Of a stretch of DNA of 64,000 bases, positions 10,418-23,300 are shown in pieces. Every line of letters starts with the position of its first letter. The stretch's first letter is position 1. The notes under the pieces are model-generated. The model saw only the letters and a program-made list of their open reading frames with translations, had not been told where the DNA came from and made no database searches. The position numbers and the translations under genes are program-made. Location of the stretch: positions 29,951,915-30,015,914 of the forward strand of contig ML677343.1 of the NCBI GenBank assembly GCA_007922305.1. Reading direction: 5' to 3'. Origin of the DNA: Dermatemys mawii. Its lineage: Eukaryota > Chordata > Testudines > Dermatemydidae.

Positions 10418-13400
10418 GATTCCTTATCCTCTCTCGGCAGCTCCAGGTGCATTTCTGACAAAGCCCCCCTTTGAGCAAGGTGTGCAAGGATTCCTCAGTG
10501 TCCTCTTCCTGGGGTGCGACTTTATATTCATCCCCATGCCCAAGATATTTAATCAGAGTATCTGGCCCCCCACAGGGGCCTAGGAGGGAAAGCTTACAAA
10601 GGGCTTTGGAGAGATCACAGGATGCGTGATGAGAAGTGATGCAGGGTCATAGGGTAAGTGGGTCAGGACCCCTCTCCAAATCCTGGTGCATGTCTGGGTT
10701 TAACAAGCGGAGAAGACTGACCCTGTGGCTCTTTGCTTTCTGCCAGCGCATAAATCATTGTGACTTGGCTGCTCCTTTTTATCCACAGAAAGTGCAAGCG
10801 TTTCCTCTGATCTCCGCTGCACTGTAGGGTAGAGATTACAGAGGCAGGGTCTCTCCAGGAGGCAAGGGCCTCACCAGTTTAGGGCCTTATAAGTCAAAGC
10901 GGCATTGGTTCTGGTACAGCTCTAAGGCATAAGATCATAGATCATTAACAGATTACACCTGTGACCCCTTTGCTGGGGCCTTCGTTTAATCTAAAAGTCA
11001 GATACCCTTGCTGATTACAGTAGGATCCAGCTAGTTACAGGATGAGTCCATGGGGTGCTGTTTAGTGAGTGACGTTAAAGGAAAACATCCTCCAGCTGGG
11101 CTGCTGGAACTGCTCGGCCTTTCCCTCTCCCTTTTCAAACAAACACAGGACTCTGAGAGCATCTGTTTGGCAGAGAGAGCAGCCGTCTCTTGTGTCAGTA
11201 GACTCTCAGTGTGGTGTCAACAGGAAAGGTTCCTACTGGAGCTATACATCTGTATCATTGTCTGTATAACGCAATTTATCATCACCATCTGCCATGCCTC
11301 CATATCTAGTTGCGTGATACACACGGTAACGCTGCTGGACTCACAGTTTGACTAGGCAATGGTTAAAGGTGCAGATCAAACCAATGGGTGCATGACTCCC
11401 AGGAGTCCAGCTCTGTGTTTGTGTCATTGCATCCTCTGTTTTTTCCCTCTCTTCGTGAAATACAACGAGTAAGGCCTATTTGGCAAATCTGGCAGTCCTC
11501 CCTCAGACAAAACTCCCATTGATGTCACTGGGGCAGAAGCAAAATCAAAAGCCATAACACACCATCAAGCAGAAGTCCTCATTGAAATGAATGAGGCAAT
11601 CTGTTTGCAAATCAATGCCCTATTACAGCCTTCTGTTATTGAGCTGTACTCCAAATCCTGAATGATTTGCTTTTGTGACCAACCCTTGCATAGTTCATGT
11701 GTGTTACATTCAGTGAGGCCCATTCCAAACTCCTTTGAATTTCGGTTTGTGTTGGTATCATCTATTTCTAGGCAGTAAGAAAAAATATTAAGTTATGAAG
11801 TTTTTCTCCTTTTCTTACTTTTTATTTCATGTTCTTTAAAGATCTCTCCTTATGTTAGTCCTAAACACACTATTTTTCCTTGTTGCTATTCATTGGTCCA
11901 TCCATTAGACTCAGCTAAGAAATTTCTTGTTTCTTATTCTTATCAAATGTAAACCAGACCCAGAATATCAATATCCTAAAGTGTAGCAGGTTACCATTGT
12001 AACTGCCATAGAAAAGAGGTGGACCACTCCTGTGTAATTTGACGTATTGTGTCCTTGTTTTCACCTTGATGCATCAGTGTATTTATGTCATTACAAACTG
12101 CTTACAAAAAAACAAAGATAGATCCAAATTAGGCCTCTCTGTCTGCGGAATCTCAATATGTGGAGAAGGTTCAGCTCTGGACCCTAACTTCACAGACTTT
12201 CCTATCCCAAATAAAAGTGAAGTCTGATGAAGCAAAAGAACAATTAAAGCTGTATTTCTTTTCACTTATGTGTATTTTTGTATCTGTGGTTTGAGCAGGG
12301 TCTATTTTCATGTTCTCATAATTTAATAGTAAAGAGAAGTTAAATGAAATTATCATGAAAATGTCATAAACCAGAAATGGATTAAGAGAAAAATGTACCT
12401 GGCATTATTGTCAGAGTTTAAATTACCAGATGGTGGCTGGATTTCCAGTATACCCTCACCCTGGCCTACTGTTCCTTGTCTCTTTCCTCTTCCTTCTAGA
12501 TCTGCGCAAAACTCAGTGGCCCCAGCACGCATAGTAGGGATCAACCATTTTAGTAGCCTTTTCAGTTTTTGTGTGTGTGCACCCCACACCTTCCACTTAG
12601 AGTCTGGGGTCTGAAAAATGCATCAGTAATCAGTTGAAAGAGCGTGATTGTGCCCAGTTTGAGCTGAGACTAGCCTCATTTCATGGGACTTGGAGCAATA
12701 CAATAAATTTCGCCCTGACAAGAGGAAGGTGGTTTGCTTGAAACCCAACCCAGATTAACTCTAAACTGTTTCCAACTTTGACAAACTTTCAGGTTTCAGA
12801 TGTGTCACCAATTCAAGAAATCAGATGAGTTTTAAGTAGGGCTGAGCGGAAAACAAGAATTCCACTTCATGAAAAATGTTGAGGTTTCAAAATTAATTTT
12901 CAATCCAATGTGGGAGGTGGATGGAAAATGAGACCTTTTGTGCATGAGAAAGAGAGCTCTCCCCTAAAATAGCCAACAGCTATTTAGAGCACTCACTTCT
13001 GGTGGGGGAAATCCACATCCAATCCCTGATCCAAATGAGGCAGAGAAGGTACCTGAAATACAGTTTCAAGTGGCTTCATGTCTGATAATGAAGGATTCGC
13101 ATAGCTCTGAATGCCAGCTGCAACATTCTGGCTGGTGGCCGTGTGCCAGGTGAAATAAGCATTAAGGAAATCTTTTCTAAAAATCTCCCCAGAATATGTC
13201 AGGGCTCAAAGGTGCCCAGGAAGGAACAAGAAATCCCTTGACAGTCCCATTGTCTAAGACTATAATTAACCACACTAACAGACCACATCATGACACCCCA
13301 GAACTCTTCAGATCTGGCCCCATCGATTTTGGACCCCTTTCTGATTTGAACTAGCTCTCCCATTCAGGTCTCCCTGACTCATTGAAATTTCCTTGACTTT

Positions 13401-14402
13401 TCGATGTTTACATGGGGCAGCCAGGATTCCCGAGCAAACAGACTTGTTCATTCCTCCCTCCCTCAATCTCTCTCTTTCTCTCAGACAGTTGGGGAGAAGA
13501 AAATCTCTGAGGTTGCGGATCATGAGGAAGAGAGTGCATCCACAGTGCGCTTCCCATATTACAACACGAGGACAGGAAGGAACCAGAGATTCTCTTCATC
13601 GACGGGCTGCCGCACTGAAATGGTGCATTGAGCAATCAAACCAGTTGAAAACCCAGTATCTAGAAATAAAAAGTGACTGTTTGTTTTATAATGCAGGGGG
13701 GCTGCAGGAGGCCAAACCAAAGGCAAGAGGTTTAGAGGAAGCAGATGTAGCTGGTTTATTTCATATTCCTGAGCAGTTCAACTGCAAGTTTGGGTTGGGC
13801 TATTTATTTGTAAAAGGTAATGGTTAGCCATTTCTCTATACAATTCTCTGCATCCCGGGCAAAGATACTGGTCTTCAGGATATTGTAGAACTTTACACAG
13901 CTACCAACACTAGAGATGGGTCCATTCCAAACCTCCTTCAATGGCGATGGCATCACTTGGTTGGACCGCTTTCTCCATAATGAGCAGAACCAAATCCCAG
14001 GATGTGCATGTTCCCAAGATATGGGGAAGCATGGAGCTGGAGCTAGGCTTTGCTACTTGGTCCTAACCCTCAATTACAAGTTCACCCCCCACACACCATT
14101 CAAACGAGTCCATTTCCTCATCATCAGACTGATTAATTATCTCAGTATATCTCCTCTTGCAGCATCATTTCACTAGAACATTAGAGCTTGGAATGCTGGC
14201 GGCCATTTCAGAAGCTGGCTTCTAGCCCTAGAGCTGTACAGTGCAGGCCCATTTTTGCCTTAATGTAGACCCGGCCATTGGACACATTGGAGCAATACGG
14301 AAAGCTGATTAAATAGTGGGCCTGAATTATATCGAAGTATCAGTCGTGCTCCTCTCCTTACAGAGCACGGCCACCTCCATGGAGCTTTGGAATTCTAGCC
14401 GT
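10418..14402. other. No gene seen
   Basis: No frame with recognisable homology was found. The 144-codon frame at 13393-13827 overlaps equally long frames on both strands and lacks any familiar domain. The DNA looks unique and moderately AT-rich. Confidence 0.5.
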
Positions 14403-14505
14403 TAAATCATAGGATCATAGAATATCAGGGTTGGAAGGGACGTCAGGAGGTCATCTAGTCCCACCCCCTGCTCAAAGCAGGACCAATCCCCAACTATGAG
14501 TCCTA
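14403..14505 (-). mobile_element. CR1 LINE 3' end
   Basis: Read on the minus strand, this is the familiar CR1 tail: 'gggattggtcctgctttgag', 'actagatgacctcctgacg', and an end in 'atattctatgatcctatg'. Only about 100 bp of the extreme 3' end is present, the usual 5'-truncated form. Confidence 0.85.
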
Positions 14506-14759
14506 AATCTACCAGTCCTAAAGCCACCTTTGAACCTCAAGAACGCTTCAAGCCCGAGTGGGCTGTGACAGGCTCGTGGTTGCAGTGTTACCTCAGGTAC
14601 TAGGTCCTCTCTGTGCCTCCAGAAGGCAGTGAGTACCACTCTGTCTCATGCAAAAAACCATCCCTTCCGTGTGAGGCTCTTAAGAAAGGGTTAAAAGGCA
14701 GCTCGTTCTGCCAAGAGGGTGTATTGGTGAAAGCACCACTTCCCTAACCCGCAGGGTGA

Positions 14760-15690
14760 CTCAAACAGCCCCGCCAGGGAAAAGGTTGGGCCCAGCTCCA
14801 GGAAAGCCCAGGTTCTTCTGCATTCTGTATATGGGGCCTTTATGGCTCTGAGCTATTGCCTGCTCTGCTGGGAGACTATAATGGCTTCCTGTGTGGCCCC
14901 TTACCTCCATGCACCAATGCACATCAAAGGAGTGCAGTCTGCTCCCTGCCTTCACTCCAGGGGATTTTAACCTCCTCTCTGCCAGGATTACTGCAGGGTC
15001 CCTATACCATCTCAGCTCAGGACTTTGGTTCTGGTCGCTCTACAAAGAGAATGTCCATTGTTCACATGGGCAGGGGTGGCCCCCAGAGGGGTCAGTGAGA
15101 AACGATTCTTTGGCTGGGGCTTCCCCAGCCTTTGTGGTTTCAGACCTGGGTGGTATTTACCTGCACAGCAGCTCCGTCTAGACAGAGCAGCTAAATCCCA
15201 TGCAACACTGATTGCTTTACATGAGCAAGTTCTACCTGCCAGGTGGCCGATGGGGAAATATTTGTAGAGGGGCAAGCTCTTGAGTCTCAAGTAGCACCAA
15301 CAGCTGAATTCTGAACCCGGAGTCCCTTTCTCTGGTGCTGAATGGAAGTAGCAGAAAGAACGCCACATGCACTGAAGAGGCCAACTGGAGCATTGCGCCC
15401 TGCCTACAACCACTAGGCTGGGGAAGGGTGAGGGTCCCTCCTGGGAAGTGCCAATGGAGGAGAAGAGTAAATGCAAGGCACCAAGGTTCCACTTCAGTGG
15501 GACCAGAGAGAAGAACCAAAGTGAACAGAAACCAATAAAAGTGTTTGAACAGCTCCCTACAGCCCCAAACCACCAAGTTTCATGCAGCTGTGCTGGGTCT
15601 GTCTGTATGCTCAAGCAAGGCAATGCAGGTTGGTTAAAGTACAAAATATGGCGGCAGATGGCTTTGGCAATGACACTTTGCATTTGGGCA
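14760..15690. other. Unassigned stretch with a long minus-strand frame
   Basis: A minus-strand frame runs 223 codons (15683-15012) and overlaps plus-strand frames of up to 117 codons (15448-15801). The translation is rich in Cys, Trp, Ser and Phe and shows no domain I recognise. The region is GC-rich, which makes chance frames longer. I do not call a gene. Confidence 0.3.
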
Positions 15691-15867
15691 AGTCAATTAT
15701 CTTCTCTGTGCCTTGCTTTTCCCATCTGTAGAATGGAACTAGCACTGAGCGCCCTCACAGGGCTGCTGCAAGACTTAATAGGCATTTGTAATGCATTGTG
15801 AGAGCGTCACAATGGGCGTCACCAGTGTTGTTTACATTTCTAGCTTTCATTATGGGAAGACAACGTT

Positions 15868-16250
15868 GCCTAGGGGATAGATCACTGGACTGGGACTCAG
15901 GAGCTTGGGTGTCTAATCCCAGCTCTGCCACAGGCATGTTTGGTGACTTTTGGCACTGCATGTCATGGCTCTGTGCCTCAGTTTCTCCATGGGTAAAATG
16001 GGGCTAACAGAAGTGACAAAAAGTCCTGTGGCACCTTAAAGAAAGACTAACTAAACTTAGTTACTTTAGTTAGTCTTTAAGGTGCCACAGGACTCTGTCA
16101 CTTCTGCAATTCCAGACTAACACGGCTACCTCTCTGATTCTTGACATTATGGGGATAACAATACATGTAAACAATTTTGAGAGCTACCGCTGAAAAGTTC
16201 AGTATAAGAGCAGAGCATTGGTATTGCAGTGCTGCATATTATTTATTGGG
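15868..16250 (+). repeat. MIR-type SINE, split by a Penelope-type insertion
   Basis: The head carries 'ggatagatcactggactggg' and the tRNA-like 'ctaatcccagctctgccac'. The tail carries 'tgcctcagtttctccatggg' and 'aaaatggggctaac'. It continues after the insertion with 'ggggataacaatacatgtaa' and 'ttttgagagctacc'. The break falls at 16010-16148. Confidence 0.75.
16010..16148. mobile_element. Penelope-type fold-back insertion
   Basis: The left arm (16011-16052) and right arm (16068-16103) are inverted copies of about 36 bp built on 'agtcctgtggcacctt' and 'aaggtgccacaggact'. The right arm continues into 'cagactaacacggctacc'. The insertion is flanked by 'atggggctaaca' (15998-16009) and 'atggggataaca' (16149-16160), a 12-bp target duplication with one mismatch inside a MIR. 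The sequence matches the 3' end of the element at 8514-8745. Confidence 0.8.
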
Positions 16251-16669
16251 GAGGCTGCTAAAACGCCGAGGAAAGCCTCATCTTGCATGATTTGATGTAA
16301 CACCTCTGAAATCAGTTTATATCAGCTGAGCCTCCCTTCACTTTCAAACAGCTAGAAATGCTGTTCATTGTGCTCTCAGTTTGGGAGGGGTTTTTGTTTC
16401 TGATGGCTAGAGGGGAATATAGCAGATCTACCCTTGCTTGGAGTAAATACCCTGTGCAGCCAGGAATAATTCACCAAATGTTGTTATTAGATCTAGCCAT
16501 GTCCTCATCAGAAACTGATCCACATTATCTGCCTTCAAATTTCTCCTTTGTCACGAAAACTTGACAACAGTTGGACCCCTCTTGTGATCAGAGCATTGCC
16601 TGTCATGCTGACCAATATTGGCTCCTTATTTCCTTGTACCCCCCCACATGGGTCTGTATCCATCAGTTG

Positions 16670-16795
16670 TCTCTTGCCTTTATATTGTGACTGGAAGGTG
16701 TTTGGGGCAGGGACTGTCTGTACAGTGTCTAGCACATTAGGATCCTGGCTCTTGCCGGGGGCTCGTAGGCACTGCTATAATACAATAATAATATA
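16670..16795 (+). repeat. SINE 3' tail, 'tgtctagcacatt' type
   Basis: The run 'ggggcagggactgtctgtac ... gtgtctagcacatt' followed by 'aatacaataataata' matches the 3' half of a tRNA-related SINE family common in turtles. Related tails occur at about 18530-18620, 33200-33325 and 50155-50225. Confidence 0.6.
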
Positions 16796-17689
16796 GCTTC
16801 ACCCATCCAAAGGTGACCTCGCGCCCTATCACTCATGCCCTTCAGCAGCATTGCTGTGGCCAGAGAAAGAACCAGGACGATACAGAAAGGGGTTCTAGAC
16901 AAGCACCCTATGGTGATTTCTGCCAAAGGGCTTGTTCCAACCACAAGCCATGGTTGCACCTGCGACCCATGGTGAGTTTCACAAGCGGGCATGCATTGTC
17001 CCGTTGCACACACAGCTAACCCAGCTCTGGTGCTACACTGCCTCCTTCCCACCCCCTTGCTACATGGGACCGGGGGGAGGAGGGCAAACAGGGGCGAAGG
17101 CAATGTGAAAAATTAATGACTCCTCTTTAAAGCTGAAAGGAGCATGAGCTAGCTTGAGCCCTCTTTGGTAGGACAACACTTTCCAGCTCTTTGCAAGACA
17201 TTTATTTGGGATAAGACACCCAGAGAGGGGATAAAGATTATTCTTGTCTTCTTTTATCCATTAAAATCCTGATTTGGGAGGTACCTAAGCCCTGGTGTAT
17301 GCAAACATACTAATCTAGTCCATCAAACAAACCTGGTTAGGTTTGGTAGAGTCACCATTGGCTTTGGCTTGTGCTGCAGATCAAATCCCTGAAGGAGGAG
17401 GAGGGCACTTGAGGGCAGCTGGGCTGGCAGGCGGCTTTTGAAATCACTATGCCACATACACCAGCTAGACGTCCTCATCGCTGTGCCAAACAAGTAGAAT
17501 ACACACGTCCCGCTAGCCAGAGACCAGAGCACCTGGAGCTCATTGGACAGGAAAGAGAGGCCACAGTAATGTCTTTGGTGGGAGGTGGCAGATTTTCCAG
17601 AAGGCCTTGTGACAGAGGGCAAGTTCCTGTACTACCCTAGGTAGACCTCATGGAAGTCAGCTAAACCTTACTGCATTCAGTGTCAGACC

Positions 17690-18440
17690 ATTGTGGGGTC
17701 CATTAGATTAAAAATGCAGTTTTCTATGGGTTGGTGTAAGATTGTATGTAATTTTTCTAGGAGCTGTGACTCATGAAAACCTTGAGTCATCTTGAGAACT
17801 GTTTGGGACATTTTGTGTGAAGTGGATATCCTAGGCAGTATTTGGGAGGCCTTCTGAAGCTAAGTCCTGAGAAGAGAACCTCCTTGTCTACTTACTACCT
17901 GCTCCTGAAAACTCCCGATCAAATCCACCTGAACTGTACAACGGACGGACTACATTTGTTGTGTGTGTGCTGATTCTAAGGGGAGGCTGTTCTGATCCTG
18001 TGATCAGAGAAGAGACCCGTTTGAAGGGTTAATCATCCTGCCAGAACTCTTGCTGGAGCTGGTTTGGTCTCTGGTAGGCGTATTAGCATGCGTGTAGGTT
18101 ATTTTATTGTTTTTAATGTTTCCTCTGTATTGCGTTCACTTTAAGAATAAAACATGCTTGCTTAGAAAGAGCTGTGTGGTAACTTTCCACTGTTGGCAAT
18201 TACTCTGTTGTTAGCCTCTGAAGGGAAGGCAGAAGAAATCTGCTTAGGCAGCCTGGCCTTCATGGGGGATCTCACACGATAGTCAGGAAACTGCAGCCTG
18301 GAAATACCCTGGTCAGAAGGGAAATAAACAGGTCTTCAACTAAGAGAGGCAATAGCAGGGGAGCCAGTAGCATGGAGTTGAGTGCCCTTGCTGGACCATA
18401 AAGGGAGAATACCGGTGCAGTTGCCCTCAACCATGACAGG
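17690..18440 (+). repeat. Possible LTR-like interspersed repeat
   Basis: The block contains 'ttattttattgtttttaatg', an AATAAA signal in 'aagaataaaacatgcttgc', then 'agagctgtgtggtaactt' and 'gcagcctgg'. I associate this word order with a dispersed turtle repeat that looks like a long terminal repeat. No paired copy, primer-binding site or coding part is visible in this window, so the class is a guess. Confidence 0.35.
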
Positions 18441-19042
18441 CCTCAGGTCCCATCCCTGGAATCGACACTAACTGTTCTGCCCCTGAAAAAAGCTGCAGTT
18501 CCCTTCACAAATCCTTGCACGCTGGTTTTGCTCCATGTTTGTACAGTGCCTAGCGCAGCAGCATTCTGGGTCATGGCTAGGGCTCTTAGGCTTGACCGTA
18601 CCACAAATAATAAAGCCTAATAATTGACTTTTGCACATTAAAAAAAATGTGCATGTACAAATCACGGGCAACACTCAGAGGCTGACTTTAAATTGTTTTG
18701 TCCTTAAACTAGAATTTCTGACAAGAAGTATAGCCTTAGCGACTAGGACACTGCATGCAGAAATAGATTTTTCTTCTCACACACTGGGGCTGAGAGGAGA
18801 AAGTGGGGCCGAAATCAATTCAGCGGGAGCTGCAAGCACCCAGTTCACAGGATCAGTTCCTTAGAATGGTGGTCTCTAGTCTAGAGCATCAAGTTGGCAG
18901 GTCTGGATAGTAAATCCCTCCCCATGATTAACCCCAAAAGAATGCAATAATCAGCACACTTCCCTGGGAAGGGAAACTGGTTCCCAGTGACCCTCTCCCC
19001 CCTGCAGTGGTACCAGTCATTAGGACATTAAAGAAAAACAGA

Positions 19043-20181
19043 GATACAAAATAGAGCACTTTATTTGCAAGATACAAATTACAAAACCATTTAAAAACGG
19101 GCATAAAATAAATACTTAGCCTAGCAGACAGAGACATGCTCAGGACTGTCTTTGGGCTTTCAGTGGTAAGGCACACGAACCCGTTTCTTAAAAATTCACA
19201 TTCCCTAGTTGCACATGCACAGAAAGCGTGATCATGCGTTTTAGTCAGGACATGCACAGACACACCCTAGCAGACACACACAACTTGCACACACAATGGA
19301 TGTCCGGCACATGCATTTTCGAGGCTGAAGCCAATTAAACATGAACATTTTTACTACCAACTTAAAAAAAACATATTCTGCATTTACATATATAAAACCT
19401 CTATCTCTTTGGCTAAGACAATTAAAAGGATCATTTCCTGCATTCAATATTTACAAATAATTGGGGGATTTATTTCCAAATTGCAAAATACTTCATTATA
19501 CAAAATACCTCAGTCATAAAGGCAAACAAGAAATTACTTCAGGAGCAGGTCTTTTGGAAGCGAAAGGATATTTGCTCTAAAAAAGGTTCCATTGTCTTTT
19601 ACCATCAGTGGTATTGCAACTCTGGAAGTCAGCGGGACGACCTGATCCCTGGCGACATTCCAGCATGTTTGAGCATTTAAAAATCTTTCACAAGATTCAG
19701 TTCTTTCCAAAATGAGGTTTTCGGAAAAGAGGATGAAACTGCCACGGCAGATCCTCAGCAGCTGCAAGTCATCATAGCGCCACTGACTACAACTGAGCTG
19801 AGGATCTGTTCCCAAGTGTTTTGACTGCCAGATGGGTCATGGACACTAAGAAGAGCTGTTCTCGGACAGCCTCAATATATTATACTAGCATCACTGATCT
19901 TTCTAGTCACTCTCCCACAACGCTCAAGAAACTTTCCTCATCCACTTGCTGTTGGCATTAGACGAAGACAAAGAATGGTACAAAAACCATTCATATAAAT
20001 AAAATGTAGCCAGAATTCACCGTTCTGGTCTAGTTCCTTTGCTCATAAATGAAAATGTTAATTGCTATTTTAAACAACAACAAAGAACAGCCATGGGCAT
20101 CTAGATTCTATATCAGAATGTTTTCCACAGGGGAATTTAAACAGTGCTGGGACCAGCCAGGGTCTAAACTAACCCCACCAC
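19043..20181 (-). other. IRF8: IRF8 3' untranslated region
   Basis: The sequence follows the IRF8 stop codon at 20182-20184 and runs to the first strong poly(A) signal with a downstream T-rich stretch. Its length of about 1.1 kb is reasonable for a vertebrate IRF8. It is AT-rich and carries several 'attta' pentamers on the minus strand. No interspersed repeat is visible in it, which fits a retained transcript end. The exact cleavage point is inferred. Confidence 0.65.
19060..19065 (-). promoter_or_regulatory. IRF8: IRF8 polyadenylation signal AATAAA
   Basis: The minus strand reads 'gcaaataaagtgc'. A T-rich element 'ctgtttttctttaatg' follows about 20-45 bases downstream, as expected for cleavage near 19040-19050. 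An alternative AATAAA lies at 19469-19474. Confidence 0.6.
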
Positions 20182-20358
20182 TCAGACAGTGATCTGTTGG
20201 TTTTCTCTAAACAGAGGTCTTTGGTGTGTCCCGCAGATATCTTGGAAGATCCTGAATATTTGGTCATGCTGGGTCTCATCAGCTACAGGAAGCATTGGGC
20301 CGCTGCTGTAGACCTTTCCTGCCTCATCCACCAGCTGTCTCACCCACAGCTGCTCAAC
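20182..20358 (-). CDS. IRF8: IRF8 exon 9 (last coding exon)
   Basis: 177 nt including the TGA at 20184-20182. The acceptor is 'taccgtag'. It encodes VEQLWVRQLVDEAGKVYSSG, PMLPVADETQHDQIFRIFQD and ICGTHQRPLFRENQQITV. The C-terminal FRENQQITV is identical to mammalian IRF8 as I recall it. Confidence 0.96.
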   Translation of the reverse strand, partial: VEQLWVRQLVDEAGKVYSSGPMLPVADETQHDQIFRIFQDICGTHQRPLFRENQQITV

Positions 20359-23300
20359 CTACGGTAGAAGGGAAGACCACCAAGATGTTTAAATAAGATG
20401 AGAACACGTAGGACATACATCTTCCTCCAACTCACCATAACCGCCACCGCCCAGACTTCACTGAACACTCCAGTGGGGGTACACGAGATATTGCCAATAC
20501 AATACATCAGATACCACGAGGAAGAGAACGGGCTAGTTGCACAGAAAGATGTTCATGGGTAGAGAGAAACTGGGAAAAGAGGAGGAAGGGATGATCTTCT
20601 GCTTAAGGCAACTGGTCTCGGATTCAGTTCTAATGGAGCTTTGGGCATGTCGCTGACTCTCATTTGTCCCTCCCGTGTCTGGTTAAATTGTACATTCTTC
20701 GGGTCAGGGAACGTCTCTTTCTAAACACACAGTGCCTAGCACAATGGGGCTCTAATCGCAATGGAAGGGCTTGCAGAGAGCCATTTACAAGTATGAGAGG
20801 GTGCAGATTTCCACACTCTCCCTGGCCCTCTTCTTCCTGACTCAGATGCCTTGCCTCACCTGCAGCCTGATCCATGAGCCCCTACACCCACCTCTTCCAA
20901 TTGTGAGTGGTGCCCAGGATCACAGCACCACTCGGGTATGGCCTGGCAGTCTCTCCAGTGACAGATGGATGACTGGGCCAAATTTGAGTGAGTGGTGTTG
21001 CAAACTGGCACATGGAGTCACAACACAGTTCAGGTTTGGCCCAACAAAAAACCGGTCGGGCCGTGACCCAGGTTGGCCCAACCTGCTCTGTGGCTTATGT
21101 TGACTGGAGATTTTAGGCTGTGCTATAATGCACATAAATAACATGGAGAATATATTAGGATGTCATCAACAAAAGAAAGCAAAGATGTCTAACTTAAGGA
21201 CTTGGTGGTCCTGAATTTTCTTTCTTATAGTCTTTAAGCAAAGCCATTCTGGGTGTAATAAACTAACCTGCCTATTTGTTTCTAATTTACCACGAGAGTT
21301 TTTCCCACTCACTTCCTCCATATTCTTTGTACCATAAGATTTTACATGCAAACTATCCATTACTCTCAAGTTCATTCACCCCTTATACTTCCTTCTCTGC
21401 ATGAAGCCCTAATCCTGCTGGTAACAACACAACCAGTTGCAATGATTTATCTGACAGTTGCCTAGAAGGCAGGAGTGGGAGGCCAGAAAAAGGTCACCGA
21501 GCTGAGAAGCCCAGTACAAAGTATTTAGCAAATGACTATACAAAGCACAGGGGGAAAAACAGAGGAAAGGGAGAGAAAATACATTTCTTCCTAATTTAGA
21601 GCCAGATTTGTGCTTAATTTGCTCATTTAATTTGCTCAGTTCTGTGCTTAGTTTGCTCATTTAATTAATGTGATTACATTGGCCATTTGGGGATTTATGA
21701 GTGCAAATTAAGAAAATTAAGTGGCCACCTAGAAGCCTAACTGATGATTTGTGCAAGCAAATACCTGTTTTACACATGCACTTGATGCACATATGTAACA
21801 AGTTAGGCAGGGCTGGATTAACTCTCTTATGGGCCCAGGGCTTTTAGATTTTGTGGGGCTCCTGTAACAAGTCTTTTTCCAATCTGAAACAAAATGATCA
21901 TAATTATGGCATCGAGGCTATTGACGCTATACTAAACTTGCCTTTTAATTAACAAAATTGTTCTGTGGTTACATTTCAGTCTTATAACGTAGAATATAGT
22001 TAAGTTAATTCAAAATAGCCTACTTCTTACCTTAGAACAGCTGTTGTATTAGTTTATTTCTGGGGTGGGGGGAGTTTGGGTGCAGAAGGGGGCTCCAGGC
22101 TGGGGCAGAGTGATGGGGTGCAAGAGGGAGTGTGGGCTCTGGGAGGGAGTTTGGTGCAGGAGGGGATTCTGACTTGGGGCAGGTGGTTGGAGTGCAGGAG
22201 GGAGTGTGAGGTGCAGGATCCAGCCAAGAGGCACTTACCACAGGCAGTTCCCATTCGGCAGTGCAGCAGGGCTCAGGCAGGCTGCCTGCCTGCCCTGGAC
22301 CCACACTGCTCCCAGAAGCGGCTAGCTGCTAGCACATCTCTGTGCGCCCCTGAGGGGAGGGGAACAGCATGTCTCCGTGTGCTGCCCATGCTCGCAAGCA
22401 CCGCCCACGCAGCTCCCATTGGCCAGTTCCCATCCAATGGGAGCTGCGGAGATGGTGCTGGGGACAGGGACAGGGTGTGGAGCTGCCTTCATCTCCTGCC
22501 AGGGATGTGCAGAGACGTGCCAGCAGCCATCCACTTCTGGGAGTGGTGTGGGGCCATGGATGCAGGCAGACTGCCTGAGCCCTGTTGTGCTGGGGCTCCA
22601 CTTAGCCTGGGGCCCTCGGCTGCAGCCCTTAAAGCTCCTGAGGTAATCTGGCCCTGAAGTTAGGTATGCAAATTGCATGCAGCCCTGTGCTTCTGAGGTG
22701 GGAAACATCTGGCTCTGAATGTTAAGAGTCAGAAACCAGATAGTCTTGGGGATGCATTTCTGAGTTGTAAGAGAATGAAGAGGAAGTTCAAACAATGGCT
22801 GTTTCTCATGAACGTGCCTTACCTGCACAAGGATTAATTTACAGCGTAAAGGGACCGTGTCTGGAAACTCTTCGCCAAAGCACAGCAGGACTCTGCTCTC
22901 AGGGAAACGGCCTTGACCGCTGTAGAACTGTTGCAGCTCTAGGAGGAGAAAAACAGATGGTTGCAAAGGATGGAAACCAACCAAGTTCAGTGAGACATTA
23001 GCACAACACAGCTGCAGCAGGTGGCTTATTCACCTGAAGGGAGAACTGCGTACACACACCTCGGGAGCAAGTGCTGCGTACAAACCCCCCCCACACACCT
23101 GCTGGCAGCACTGCATCCACATGCAGTGAAAGGTATTTCGTTTTTACTGAGAGAGAAAATTTGAGGGGAACGTTAAACTCCCAATGCAGGAAATCCTTGT
23201 TAAAGAGCGGTTTAAGCAGCATTGTGCTGAGATGCCGGCTAAGTTAATCTCTGATTCAACAGCAAGGGCGTCTGGCCGGTCCAGTGCGCTGGCTGTACTG

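Noticed and set aside
15012..15683. 223-codon minus-strand frame
   Set aside because: It lies in GC-rich DNA with overlapping long frames on the other strand, has no recognisable domain, and an odd Cys/Trp/Ser-rich composition typical of chance translation.
22076..22984. 193-codon plus frame and 220-codon minus frame
   Set aside because: They overlap a hAT element with defined ends (21808-22656). The minus frame only picks up IRF8 exon 8 by reading through introns.
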